From: Klebsiella indica
GTDB taxonomy: Bacteria > Pseudomonadota > Gammaproteobacteria > Enterobacterales > Enterobacteriaceae
Assembly (NCBI RefSeq): GCF_005860775.1
Contig: NZ_VCHQ01000026.1
Span: forward strand, 237,286-301,285
Direction: 5' to 3'
DNA length: 64,000 nt
The position numbers and the translations under genes are program-made. The notes beneath the pieces are model-generated. The model worked only from the letters and a program-made list of their open reading frames with translations. It did no database searches and was not told the origin of the DNA. Positions 17,195 through 25,672 of the stretch are shown here, in pieces; positions within the stretch are counted from its first letter, which is position 1; each line of letters begins with the position of its first letter.

Positions 17195-18229
17195 ATGTCA
17201 GCGAAAAAAGTCACCATGACAGATATAGCCAGGGATGCCAAAGTCGGCATTGCCACCGTTGACCGGGTGCTCAATAAACGTACCCCCGTCAAAGCAAGTA
17301 CCGAACGTAAAGTGCTTGAAGCCGCCCGTCGGCTAGGATTCGCGCTGGAACAATCGCGCTATCGGCAGGCTGGCGGTCAGTCAGCGGTAACGCTGCGAAT
17401 GGGGTTTATTCTGCTTCAGCAATCACACTCATTTTATCATCAACTGGCGCAGATGCTTGAGCAGGCGGCCATGCCCTGGCATAACCCGACGCAGCCTCCC
17501 GTTTTTCTGCATTACGATATTAACGCCATCGATGACATGGTGGCCGCCATCGACCGTCTGAGCGATGAAGTGGATGTGATCGGCATTGTCGCGCTGGACA
17601 ACCCGCTGATCCGCCACGCGATTACCCAGGCCATTGATAAAGGCGTTCGCGTTTTTACCCTGCTCTCTGACATGGCTGTGGCGCAACGCACTGGCTATAT
17701 CGGTCTGGATAATCAAAAAGCGGGCCGCACCGCCGGTTGGGCGATCGACAGGCTTTGTCGCCATGAAGGAGAAATTGGCATCATCATCGGTGATAATCGG
17801 TTTATCTGTCAGGAGAGTTGCGAAATTAGCTTTCGTTCATATCTGCGCGAACACGGAAAAGGCGAGCGGGTGCTGGAACCGGTACGCAGCTATGAACGTG
17901 CGGATATAGCCCGGCAGGTAACGGATGCCATGTTGCGAGATTACCCTTCCCTGACGGCGATTTACGCCCCTTGCGGCGGCGTTGAGGGGATTATTGACGC
18001 GCTACAGGCGCATCAGCGCCAGCATCAGGTGATGCTGATTTGTCACGGCCCGGTGGAAAATGGCGAACTGGCGTTAATTGATGGCACTATCGATCTGATG
18101 ATCACGCACCGCCTGCCCGCACTCGCAGACGCAACCATAAACGCATTTCTCCAGGCCAGCGGTCAGTCACAGGCAACCTTTATCAACGCCCTGCAGCCGT
18201 TCGACCTCCTCACCAAAGAAAATCTCTGA
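17195..18229 (+). CDS. LacI-family transcriptional regulator
   Basis: A 344-residue regulator with a DNA-binding domain MTDIARDAKVGIATVDRVLN (helix-turn-helix plus hinge helix), then a periplasmic-binding-protein-like sensor domain. The third recognition position reads TVDRVLN rather than the usual TVSRVLN, as in the sugar-binding-domain subfamily near inositol or sugar-acid genes. I chose ATG 17195 with GAGGGG upstream over an ATG at 17156. It probably controls the two downstream genes through sites in 18276-18348. Confidence 0.88.
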   Translation: MSAKKVTMTDIARDAKVGIATVDRVLNKRTPVKASTERKVLEAARRLGFALEQSRYRQAGGQSAVTLRMGFILLQQSHSFYHQLAQMLEQAAMPWHNPTQPPVFLHYDINAIDDMVAAIDRLSDEVDVIGIVALDNPLIRHAITQAIDKGVRVFTLLSDMAVAQRTGYIGLDNQKAGRTAGWAIDRLCRHEGEIGIIIGDNRFICQESCEISFRSYLREHGKGERVLEPVRSYERADIARQVTDAMLRDYPSLTAIYAPCGGVEGIIDALQAHQRQHQVMLICHGPVENGELALIDGTIDLMITHRLPALADATINAFLQASGQSQATFINALQPFDLLTKENL

Positions 18230-18275
18230 TCGCCATGGCGCGGGCATTTCCTCGGCGCGCCTTCTCCTGCCTCAT

Positions 18276-18348
18276 TTTGATAAAAAACCATCAAATAGAA
18301 CATCAAAATAAACCTTGAATAACATCAAAAAAATAAAAATTCGATGTT
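18276..18348. promoter_or_regulatory. Candidate LacI-family operators (repeated ATCAAA)
   Basis: The gap between the regulator and the isomerase gene has inverted pairs TTTGAT-N8-ATCAAA (18276-18295) and AACATC-N16-GATGTT (18321-18348), plus additional direct copies of CATCAAA. The cluster lies 65-140 nt before the isomerase start, a sensible operator position. Sites are visible; the binding protein is inferred. Confidence 0.45.
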
Positions 18349-18413
18349 GTTGAATTTGAAATATTCATTCAATACTGATGCCGCTTTCATCGCACACTGA
18401 AAAGGAATCCGTC

Positions 18414-19337
18414 ATGACCATACATATTGCCAACGCGCCGTGTAGCTGGGGCGTCGATGATCCCAAAAATCCTTATCTGCCGCCTTTCAAGAAAGTGCTG
18501 CAGGAAGCCGCCACCGCGGGCTATAAAAGTATTGAATTAGGGCCCTGGAGCTATCTGCCAACCCAGGCCAGTGAACTCAGCGCAGCGCTGAATAAACAAG
18601 GGTTATCTCTGGTTGCCGGGACGATCTTTGATGATCTGGTCAGCGAAGAGAACTTCCCGAATATCGTCGAACTGACGCATAACATTTGCCGTAATTTATC
18701 GCAGGTCCCCGTTGCGGAAAAAACAGCGGGTAATCCTTTCCAGCCTCCTTACCTGGTGATCATTGATTTCGGTAATCCCCAGCGAGCGCAATATGCCGGG
18801 CGTAGCGAGCTGGCGCCGCGACTGTCTCCTGCCGACTGGCAGCAGATGATTAACCATATTGTCATCATCAGCAAACTGGCATGGCAGGAGTACGGCGTCC
18901 GTCCGGTCATTCATCCCCATGCGGGCGGCTGTATCGAATTTGCCGATGAGATTGACCTGCTGGCGACGCAAATCCCCCACGACATCGCCGGTCTGTGTCT
19001 CGATACCGGCCATCTTTATTACTCTGGAATGGATCCCGTCAGCTGGCTGGATCGTCATTTTGACCGCCTTGACTACCTGCACTTCAAAGATGTTGATCCG
19101 AACGTGTTTGAAAGCGTGATTTCCCGTGGCATCGACTTCTTCTCCGCCTGCGCTGAAGGGGTGATGTGTCCGCTTGGCAGCGGCGCAATTGATTATCCGG
19201 CGGTACGGGCGTTTCTGGAAAAACGCGGCTATCAGGGCTGGATAACCATTGAGCAAGAGCGCGATCCGCGCAATGTTGAAGGCAGCTTACAGGCCGTCAC
19301 GGAAAGCCTGCGCTACCTGCGTTCCGTTGGCTTTTAA
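18414..19337 (+). CDS. Sugar phosphate isomerase/epimerase-like TIM-barrel protein (AP endonuclease 2 fold)
   Basis: A 307-residue protein of the xylose isomerase-like TIM-barrel group. Visible features are IANAPCSWGVDDP at the start, VIHPHAGGCIEF, GLCLDTGHLYYSGMDP, LHFKDV and a late GWITIEQERDPR, giving the His/Asp/Glu residues that bind the metal in IolE and IolI relatives. These enzymes act as inosose dehydratases or ketose epimerases. AAAGGAA precedes the ATG. The gene is 15 nt before an oxidoreductase, so the two probably convert one polyol or keto-sugar. Confidence 0.83.
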   Translation: MTIHIANAPCSWGVDDPKNPYLPPFKKVLQEAATAGYKSIELGPWSYLPTQASELSAALNKQGLSLVAGTIFDDLVSEENFPNIVELTHNICRNLSQVPVAEKTAGNPFQPPYLVIIDFGNPQRAQYAGRSELAPRLSPADWQQMINHIVIISKLAWQEYGVRPVIHPHAGGCIEFADEIDLLATQIPHDIAGLCLDTGHLYYSGMDPVSWLDRHFDRLDYLHFKDVDPNVFESVISRGIDFFSACAEGVMCPLGSGAIDYPAVRAFLEKRGYQGWITIEQERDPRNVEGSLQAVTESLRYLRSVGF

Positions 19338-19352
19338 TCTGGAGAGAAGAGA

Positions 19353-20525
19353 ATGATTAATGGAACAAAACCCGTAGGCAGATCGTTACTCTGGGGCATG
19401 GTTGGCGGCGGTGGAAGCAGCCAGATCGGCTATATTCACCGTTCTGCGGCGCTGCGCGACGGCGCTTTTACTCTGTTAGCGGGCGCATTTGATATTGATG
19501 CCGAGCGTGGGCGTGAATTCGGTCAGCAACTGGGCGTGGAAGCCGGACGCTGCTATGCCGATTACGAAACCCTGTTTCGTGAAGAAGCGACGCGGGAAGA
19601 CGGTATCGAAGCGGTCTCCATCGCCACGCCGAACAACACCCACTACGCCATTTGCCGTGCGGCGCTGGAGGCCGGATTGCATGTGGTTTGTGAAAAACCG
19701 CTGTGCTTTACCGCCGAAGAAGCGGATGCGCTGGTAGCGCTTAGCGAAAAACAACGCAAAATCATTGGCGTGACTTACGGCTACGCCGGTCATCAGATGA
19801 TTTTGCAGGCGCGACAAATGATTGAGCAGGGATTGCTGGGCGAGATCCGCATCATCAATATGCAGTTCGCACATGGTTTCCACGCGCAGCCGGTAGAGCT
19901 GGAAAACCCGAGCACGCGCTGGCGGGTGGATCCGAAATTTGTCGGGCCCAGCTATGTATTAGGTGACTTAGCCACTCACCCGCTGTTTCTGGCGGAAACC
20001 ATGGCGCCAAAACTCGCCATCACGCGTCTGATGTGCTCTCGCCAGAGCTTTGTCAAAACCCGTGCGCCGCTGGAGGATAACGCCTATGTGCTGATGGAGT
20101 ACGACAACGGCGCTATCGGTTCAATGTGGTGTTCAGCGGTAAACTGCGGCTCGATGCACGGCCAGAAAGTGCGTATCGTCGGTGAGAAAGCGAGCCTGGA
20201 GTGGTGGGATGAGCAACCCAATCAGCTGCGTTATGAAATTCAGGGCGAGCCGGTGCGTATTCTCGAACGCGGGATGTCCTATCTCGACCCGTTGGCTTTA
20301 CAGGACGATCGCATTGGCGGCGGTCACCCCGAAGGCTTATTTGAAGCATGGTCGAATTTGTACCGCCGTTTCGCCATCGCGATGGACGCCACCGATCGTA
20401 ATGACCGCGCCCTGTTGGATAATTTCTGGTATCCGGACGCCAAAGCCGGTGCGCTCGGCGTGCATTGGGTGGAAAACTGCGTACGTTCAGCGGATGACGG
20501 CGCCCGCTGGGTTGAATTTCGCTAA
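19353..20525 (+). CDS. Gfo/Idh/MocA-family NAD(P)-dependent oxidoreductase
   Basis: A 390-residue protein with an N-terminal Rossmann fold (MVGGGGSSQIG) and the family motif CEKPL after AICRAALEAGLHVV. A long C-terminal alpha/beta domain follows, containing GDLATHPLFL with the usual catalytic histidine position. Family members oxidise inositols, glucose derivatives or keto-glycosides. GGAGAGAAG precedes the ATG. It closes the apparent catabolic unit; no transporter is encoded here, so uptake must come from elsewhere. Confidence 0.85.
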   Translation: MINGTKPVGRSLLWGMVGGGGSSQIGYIHRSAALRDGAFTLLAGAFDIDAERGREFGQQLGVEAGRCYADYETLFREEATREDGIEAVSIATPNNTHYAICRAALEAGLHVVCEKPLCFTAEEADALVALSEKQRKIIGVTYGYAGHQMILQARQMIEQGLLGEIRIINMQFAHGFHAQPVELENPSTRWRVDPKFVGPSYVLGDLATHPLFLAETMAPKLAITRLMCSRQSFVKTRAPLEDNAYVLMEYDNGAIGSMWCSAVNCGSMHGQKVRIVGEKASLEWWDEQPNQLRYEIQGEPVRILERGMSYLDPLALQDDRIGGGHPEGLFEAWSNLYRRFAIAMDATDRNDRALLDNFWYPDAKAGALGVHWVENCVRSADDGARWVEFR

Positions 20526-20545
20526 TGATCCCCCTGTGCGTGCTC

Positions 20546-20571
20546 GCCCGGCAGCACTGTGCTGACCGGGC
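20546..20571 (+). terminator. Hairpin after the oxidoreductase gene
   Basis: Outer stem GCCCGG / CCGGGC with inner stem CAGCAC / GTGCTG gives a near-continuous 12-bp hairpin with a 1-nt loop and one bulged A. It is 20 nt past the stop. No T-run follows, so strength is uncertain. Confidence 0.5.
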
Positions 20572-20688
20572 CTGGCGCAGCCGGTTCATTCACGGGCTTT
20601 ACCGGGCCTGAAAAAAGGTGACAACGTCACCTAATCTTGTCACATCACAGGATTGTAATCAAAAAGCGAATATCGTATAACAAGGGCC

Positions 20689-20776
20689 AACCGAGGGGTG
20701 TCCTGTAAGGACTGAGATGGCGCGAGCCGAACCCTTTGAACCTGATCTGGGTCATGCCAGCGAAGGGACGGGTCGG
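20689..20776 (+). ncRNA. TPP riboswitch (Thi-box)
   Basis: Conserved blocks appear in order: GAGGGGTGTCC, ACTGAGATGGC (pyrimidine-binding CUGAGA), ACCCTTTGAACCTGATCTGG, GTCATGCCAGCGAAGGGA. These are the two helical arms and J4/5 of the thiamine pyrophosphate aptamer. It lies 80 nt before tenA and should lower expression of the transport and salvage operon when TPP is plentiful. The aptamer call is very firm; whether it acts on translation or transcription is not clear. Confidence 0.96.
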
Positions 20777-20854
20777 CATTTTCGCCAGTTTTGCGCCACT
20801 GCCTGTTCACACTTCTGACAGCACGCCCGGATCTCCCCGTTATCAGGAGGTCCA

Positions 20855-21550
20855 GTGATTCTTCCCGCGTTCACCCAGGGTATTTATGGTCGTCTGCGTC
20901 AGCAGGCCAACGCTGACTGGCAGCACTATGTCGCTCACCCCTTTCTCCGGCAACTCGCTGCAGGCACCCTGCCCGAAATCGCTTTTCGCCGTTACCTGAC
21001 TCAGGATTATCTGTTTCTGATCCACTTTGCCCGGAGCTATGCGCTGCTGGTGAGTAAACTGCAGACGTTGCCAGAAATGCGCGCCGCCGCCGCGTCGATG
21101 AACGCCATTCTTGACGAGCTCCCGCTACATGTAGACTACTGCACAGGATGGGGTCTGGATGAGGCGACAATGGCGGCCACACCTGAAGCCGTGGAAACCG
21201 TCAACTACACCCGTTACGTACTGGATATCGGTCACGCCGGCGATACGCTGGATCTGTTGACGGCGCTGATGCCTTGCGTTGCCGGATACGCCGAAATCGG
21301 CCTCGGCTTACTGCACGATCCCGCCACTAACCTCACCACCAACCCCTATGCGTCCTGGATCCGTAACTATGGCGATGAGGGCTATCTGCGCGGGGTTAAT
21401 TCGGCTATTAATCTGCTGGAAACCGTGTGGCAACAACGTGGCGGCGAAGCCCGATTTGCTGAACTCAGCCGCATCTTCACCACCGCCACGCGGCTGGAGG
21501 CCAGCTTCTGGCAAATGGGACTCAATGCCGTCACGGAGTGCGCAACGTGA
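20855..21550 (+). CDS. tenA: TenA-family thiaminase II (aminopyrimidine aminohydrolase)
   Basis: A 231-residue all-helical TenA protein (FRRYLTQDYLFLIHFARSYA at residues ~40-59; LMPCVAGYAEIG at ~137, with the active-site Cys of the TenA_C subgroup). TenA hydrolyses aminopyrimidine breakdown products of thiamine so that HMP can be reused. The start is GTG at 20855, set by AGGAGG 6 nt upstream. The TPP riboswitch just before it and the HMP-type ABC transporter after it agree with thiamine salvage. Confidence 0.92.
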   Translation: MILPAFTQGIYGRLRQQANADWQHYVAHPFLRQLAAGTLPEIAFRRYLTQDYLFLIHFARSYALLVSKLQTLPEMRAAAASMNAILDELPLHVDYCTGWGLDEATMAATPEAVETVNYTRYVLDIGHAGDTLDLLTALMPCVAGYAEIGLGLLHDPATNLTTNPYASWIRNYGDEGYLRGVNSAINLLETVWQQRGGEARFAELSRIFTTATRLEASFWQMGLNAVTECAT

Positions 21551-22275
21551 TAGCGCCGGGTATCGAGGTGCGCAACCTCAGCTTACGTTTTCACGCCCGG
21601 CAGATCTTCGACAACCTCTCATTTGATATTCCTGGCGGTCAGTGGGTGTCTCTGCTGGGGGCCAGCGGCGTGGGGAAAACCAGCCTGCTGCGCATTATCG
21701 CCGGACTGGAGCAGGCGACGGCGGGTCATGTTCGCGCCAGCGATGGCCAGCCGATGGCAAAACGTCTGGCCTGGATGGGGCAAAAGGATCTGCTCTATCC
21801 CTGGCTAAGCGTGCGTGACAATGTCTCCCTCGGCGCGCGTCTTCGCGGCGAACCCATTAATGACACGCGCGTCACCACGCTGTTAAGGCGGGTGGGTCTC
21901 GAACACTGCGCCAGCGACCGGCCATCCTCTCTGTCGGGGGGAATGCGCCAGCGGGCGGCCCTGGCGCGCACCCTTTATGAAGATCGCCCCATTGTATTGA
22001 TGGACGAGCCCTTTTCAGCGCTCGATACCCTTACCCGCACGCGAATTCAAACCCTGGCCGCCGAATTGTTAGTGAACCGTACCGTGATGCTTATCACCCA
22101 CGATCCGATGGAAGCCTGCCGACTCAGCCATCGCCTGCTGGTACTCTCGCCCGCTGCCGGAGGAATTGACGATACGCACCGCTTATCCGGCATGCCGCCC
22201 CGAGCCTGTGACGATCCGCAGGTATTAACCAGCCAGGCGGAGCTGCTGCAACAGCTAATAAGGGCCAACGGATGA
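21547..22275 (+). CDS. ABC transporter ATP-binding protein, thiamine-precursor uptake (ThiZ-like)
   Basis: About 242 residues. Walker A GASGVGKTS, signature LSGGMRQRAALAR and Walker B IVLMDEPFSALD are all present, with the H-loop THDPMEA. The GTG at 21547 overlaps the tenA stop (GTGA), implying coupling; a GTG three codons upstream is also possible. It resembles nitrate/taurine/NMT1-type importer ATPases. The riboswitch and the NMT1-like binding protein downstream point to a pyrimidine precursor of thiamine. Confidence 0.88.
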   Translation: MIAPGIEVRNLSLRFHARQIFDNLSFDIPGGQWVSLLGASGVGKTSLLRIIAGLEQATAGHVRASDGQPMAKRLAWMGQKDLLYPWLSVRDNVSLGARLRGEPINDTRVTTLLRRVGLEHCASDRPSSLSGGMRQRAALARTLYEDRPIVLMDEPFSALDTLTRTRIQTLAAELLVNRTVMLITHDPMEACRLSHRLLVLSPAAGGIDDTHRLSGMPPRACDDPQVLTSQAELLQQLIRANG

Positions 22276-23012
22276 ACGCTAAACTGTTGCGCGGCGGCGT
22301 GGTATTCTGCGGCCTGCTGCTGCTCTGGTGGCTGGCGAGCCGTAGCGGAATTCCGGCCTTTTTGCTTCCTTCACCATCAGCGGTGGCCAGCGCGTTGTGG
22401 TTCAACCGGGGTTACCTGGGCTGGCATACGCTGATCACCCTGAGCGAGATCCTCTGCGGCCTCACGGCTGGCGTGCTGCTCGGCGTCGCGCTGGCGCTAT
22501 GTATGATCGTCTCGCCGCGTATTCAACGCTGGCTAATGCCGCTGGTGCTGACCAGTCAAGCGATCCCGGTCTTTGCCCTCGCCCCGCTACTCGTACTGTG
22601 GTTTGGCTTCGGCATAAGCGCCAAAGTGATGATGGCGGTGCTGGTGATTTTCTTCCCCGTGACCTCGGCATTTTTTGACGGGCTGCGGCGGGTCAACCAC
22701 GACTATCTCGATCTGGCGCGCACCATGGGGGCATCTTCTGGCGCGCAGTTGCGCCATGTGCGCATGATGGCGGCCCTTCCGGCTCTTGCCTCCGGCCTGA
22801 GAATGGCCGCGGCCGTCGCCCCCATCGGGGCGATTATCGGCGAATGGGTCGGCTCAGCCGAAGGCCTGGGCTACGTGATGCTCAATGCCAACGCGCGTCT
22901 GCAGACGGATATCTGTTTTGCGGCGCTGTTTATTTTAGTGCTGCTGACGGTCCTGTTATGGCTGACAGTGGATGCTTTTCTACACCGGCTGATTAACTGG
23001 GCGCCGGAATAA
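22272..23012 (+). CDS. ABC transporter permease, thiamine-precursor uptake (ThiX-like)
   Basis: A 246-residue permease with six hydrophobic segments and the cytoplasmic EAA-type loop DYLDLARTMGASSGAQLRHV that contacts the ATPase. It overlaps the ATPase gene by 4 nt and is followed 25 nt later by the binding protein. It forms the inner-membrane channel of the importer. Confidence 0.88.
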   Translation: MNAKLLRGGVVFCGLLLLWWLASRSGIPAFLLPSPSAVASALWFNRGYLGWHTLITLSEILCGLTAGVLLGVALALCMIVSPRIQRWLMPLVLTSQAIPVFALAPLLVLWFGFGISAKVMMAVLVIFFPVTSAFFDGLRRVNHDYLDLARTMGASSGAQLRHVRMMAALPALASGLRMAAAVAPIGAIIGEWVGSAEGLGYVMLNANARLQTDICFAALFILVLLTVLLWLTVDAFLHRLINWAPE

Positions 23013-23037
23013 TGACGCTTTTATATAAGGAGTAACC

Positions 23038-23973
23038 ATGCGTAAATCTGTACCCGCCGCAATAGCCCTCACCGCGCTGCTCTGCGGCCAGGCGCTGGCC
23101 AACGAGAAACTCACCCTGGTGCTGGACTGGTATATCAACCCGGATCACGCGCCGATCATGGTGGCCGAACAGATTGGCGCCTTTAAAGAAGCCGGACTGG
23201 ACGTCACCATTGTGCCGCCATCGGACCCGGCGTTACCGCCGCGACTGGTGGCCGCTCATCAGGCCGATCTGGCGATCACCTATCAGCCGCAGGTGCATTT
23301 TTTTGCTGATGAAGGGCTGCCTCTGGTGCGCGTCGGTACGCTGATTAATTCACCGTTAAACACGGTAATTACCCTGGATAAAGACATCAAAACCCCGGCC
23401 GACCTGCAAGGCAAGAAAGTTGGCTATTCGGTTAGCGGTATTGAACAGGCGACGCTGGCAACCATGGCGCAGTATGCGCATATCGACCCCAAAAGTATCA
23501 AACTGGTCAATGTTAACTTCCAGTTAACCAGCGCCCTGCTAGCCGGCCAGGTCGATGCGGTCATTGGCGGCTATCGTAATATAGAAGCGCTGGAGCTGAA
23601 GCTGCAGGGGAAAGATCCCGTTGTGATGAACGTCGAGGATTATGGCGTACCGGCCTACGATGAACTGGTGATCGTCGCCAACCGTGACGAGGTCAACGCC
23701 CCGAAAATCAAGAAATTCCTTGCCGCATTGCAAAAAGGGGTCACTTATCTGCGCGCCCATCCTCAGCAGACCTGGCTGGCCTTTGCCGACGCGCATCCTG
23801 AACTTAACACCGAACTGAACAAGCAGGCCTGGCTGAAAACCCTCCCCCTGTTTGCCGTCAATCCGGCGGCGCTGAATAAACCGCGCTATGAAGCCTATGA
23901 ACAGTTTTTATACACCAACAAGTTAGTTAAAAAAATTACCCCGCTGACAAATTATGCGGTTGAACTGCATTGA
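23038..23973 (+). CDS. NMT1/THI5-like periplasmic binding protein, HMP-type (ThiY-like)
   Basis: A 311-residue protein with a signal peptide (AIALTALLCGQALA, cleaved before NEK). It matches the NMT1/THI5 family, including LDWYINPDHAPIMVAEQIG near the mature N-terminus, a segment typical of pyrimidine-binding ThiY. It would deliver formylaminopyrimidine or HMP to the permease. AAGGAG precedes the ATG. It is the last gene of the riboswitch operon. Confidence 0.88.
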   Translation: MRKSVPAAIALTALLCGQALANEKLTLVLDWYINPDHAPIMVAEQIGAFKEAGLDVTIVPPSDPALPPRLVAAHQADLAITYQPQVHFFADEGLPLVRVGTLINSPLNTVITLDKDIKTPADLQGKKVGYSVSGIEQATLATMAQYAHIDPKSIKLVNVNFQLTSALLAGQVDAVIGGYRNIEALELKLQGKDPVVMNVEDYGVPAYDELVIVANRDEVNAPKIKKFLAALQKGVTYLRAHPQQTWLAFADAHPELNTELNKQAWLKTLPLFAVNPAALNKPRYEAYEQFLYTNKLVKKITPLTNYAVELH

Positions 23974-23980
23974 GTCATGG

Positions 23981-24011
23981 CCTTGCTGGCGGAATCGTTC
24001 CACCGGCAAGG
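23981..24011 (+). terminator. Hairpin after thiY-like gene
   Basis: Arms CCTTGC and GCAAGG, extended inward by GG/CC and GGA/TCC pairs with two bulges, begin 8 nt past the stop. The following 260 bp up to the aminotransferase gene are AT-rich and hold no gene that I can support; promoters for the next operon should be there. Confidence 0.5.
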
Positions 24012-24277
24012 GCAGCATCGCGGTAATAAAAGTACGTTATTTTTAACTAAAAATGACAATTTAAAAGGCCTTGGGCTATTTAATAATTAATAACAATATC
24101 AATAAATTAAAGGTCTATCCGTTAAAGTAAGAATAATGAAAAAATACCTTAATAAATAAAACGTTGAATGCAAATTTAAAAAGCCATATATTGTGCGCGC
24201 CTTATGCATGGCAATTCAATTTTTTACACCATTTTATTCAACCCGCGTTCAAGCGAAACACGGGTTGTGGGAGTGAT

Positions 24278-25663
24278 ATGATGACGGATAAAGTCCGTAT
24301 TGATACTTTAGGCGCAGATTTATTAGATGCAAACAACGATACCTTTTTGGCCCGTCAGGCTGAATTCGAGTCGAATGTCAGGAGCTACCCGCGCAAACTG
24401 CCGTTGGCGATTACTAAAGCGGAAGGCGTCTGGCTGACCGATGCGGATAACAAGCAGTATCTGGATTGCCTTGCCGGCGCCGGTACTCTGGCTCTCGGCC
24501 ACAACCATCCTGATGTGTTACAAAGCATCCAAAGTGTCATTACCAGCGGCTTGCCGTTACATACCCTCGATCTGACAACACCGTTAAAAGATCGCTTCTC
24601 TGAATACCTGCTCTCTCTGTTACCGGGCGAAGGCAAAGAATACTGCCTGCAGTTCACTGGCCCGTCCGGCGCTGACGCCGTGGAAGCGGCGCTGAAACTG
24701 GCGAAAAAATACACCGGTCGTTCTTCCGTAATCAGCTTCTCCGGCGGCTACCATGGGATGACCCACGGCGCGCTGTCCGTCACCGGTAATCTGTCGCCGA
24801 AAGCGGCGGTGAACGGCATGATGCCGGAAGTGCAGTTTATGCCTTATCCGCATCAGTATCGCTGCCCGCTGGGTATCGGCGGCGATGCGGGCGTAAAAGC
24901 ACTGGCCTACTACTTCGAAAACCTGATCAACGACGTGGAAAGCGGCGTGCGTAAACCGGCGGCGGTGATCCTGGAAGCCGTTCAGGGGGAAGGCGGCGTG
25001 AACCCGGCGCCGGTCGAGTGGCTGCAGCGCATCCGTAAAGTGACTCAGGAACACGGCATTCTGTTGATCATCGATGAAGTTCAGGCAGGCTTTGCCCGTA
25101 CCGGTAAATTCTTCGCCTTTGAACATGCAGGCATTGAGCCGGACATCATCGTGATGTCAAAAGCCGTTGGCGGCGGTCTGCCGCTGGCCGTTCTCGGTAT
25201 TAAAAAGCCGTTCGATGCCTGGGAACCGGGTCACCACACTGGGACTTTCCGCGGCAACCAGCTGGCGATGGCGACCGGCCTGACCACCCTGCGCTATCTG
25301 AAAGACAACCATATCGCCGATAAAGTCGCCGCCCAGGGCGAGTGGCTGAAAGGCAAACTGGCTGAGATGCAGAAACGTTACCCGGTTATCGGTCACGTGC
25401 GCGGTCTGGGTCTGATGATCGGTATTGAAATCGTTAAACCGAACGAAGCGCCGGACCATCTGGGTAGCTACCCGGCGGATGGCGAACTCTCTGCGCTGCT
25501 GCAGAAGAAGTGCTTTGAAGCGGGTCTGATCCTTGAGCGCGGCGGTCGTAACGGCTGCGTACTGCGTCTGCTGCCATCCCTGCTGATCAGTAACGCGGAG
25601 CTGGAGATCTTCTTCGATAAATTTGAACAGGCCCTGCTGGGCGCCGGCGTAAAACCGGTCTGA
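24278..25663 (+). CDS. dat: L-2,4-diaminobutyrate:2-oxoglutarate 4-aminotransferase
   Basis: A 461-residue class III PLP aminotransferase. The lysine lies in [14 protein letters not shown], with [19 protein letters not shown] before it and [12 protein letters not shown] after. It would make L-2,4-diaminobutyrate from aspartate semialdehyde using glutamate. I use the ATG at 24278 (GGAG 6 nt upstream) rather than one at 24164 that adds 38 unrelated residues. The pairing with a decarboxylase 9 nt downstream is the known Acinetobacter/Enterobacter dat-ddc arrangement. Confidence 0.92.
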   Translation: MMTDKVRIDTLGADLLDANNDTFLARQAEFESNVRSYPRKLPLAITKAEGVWLTDADNKQYLDCLAGAGTLALGHNHPDVLQSIQSVITSGLPLHTLDLTTPLKDRFSEYLLSLLPGEGKEYCLQFTGPSGADAVEAALKLAKKYTGRSSVISFSGGYHGMTHGALSVTGNLSPKAAVNGMMPEVQFMPYPHQYRCPLGIGGDAGVKALAYYFENLINDVESGVRKPAAVILEAVQGEGGVNPAPVEWLQRIRKVTQEHGILLIIDEVQAGFARTGKFFAFEHAGIEPDIIVMSKAVGGGLPLAVLGIKKPFDAWEPGHHTGTFRGNQLAMATGLTTLRYLKDNHIADKVAAQGEWLKGKLAEMQKRYPVIGHVRGLGLMIGIEIVKPNEAPDHLGSYPADGELSALLQKKCFEAGLILERGGRNGCVLRLLPSLLISNAELEIFFDKFEQALLGAGVKPV

Positions 25664-25672
25664 GTGGAGCGA

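Noticed and set aside
18236..18262. GGCGCG / CGCGCC pair after the LacI gene as a terminator
   Set aside because: Stem is only 6 bp with a long loop and weak T content; could be chance in GC-rich DNA.
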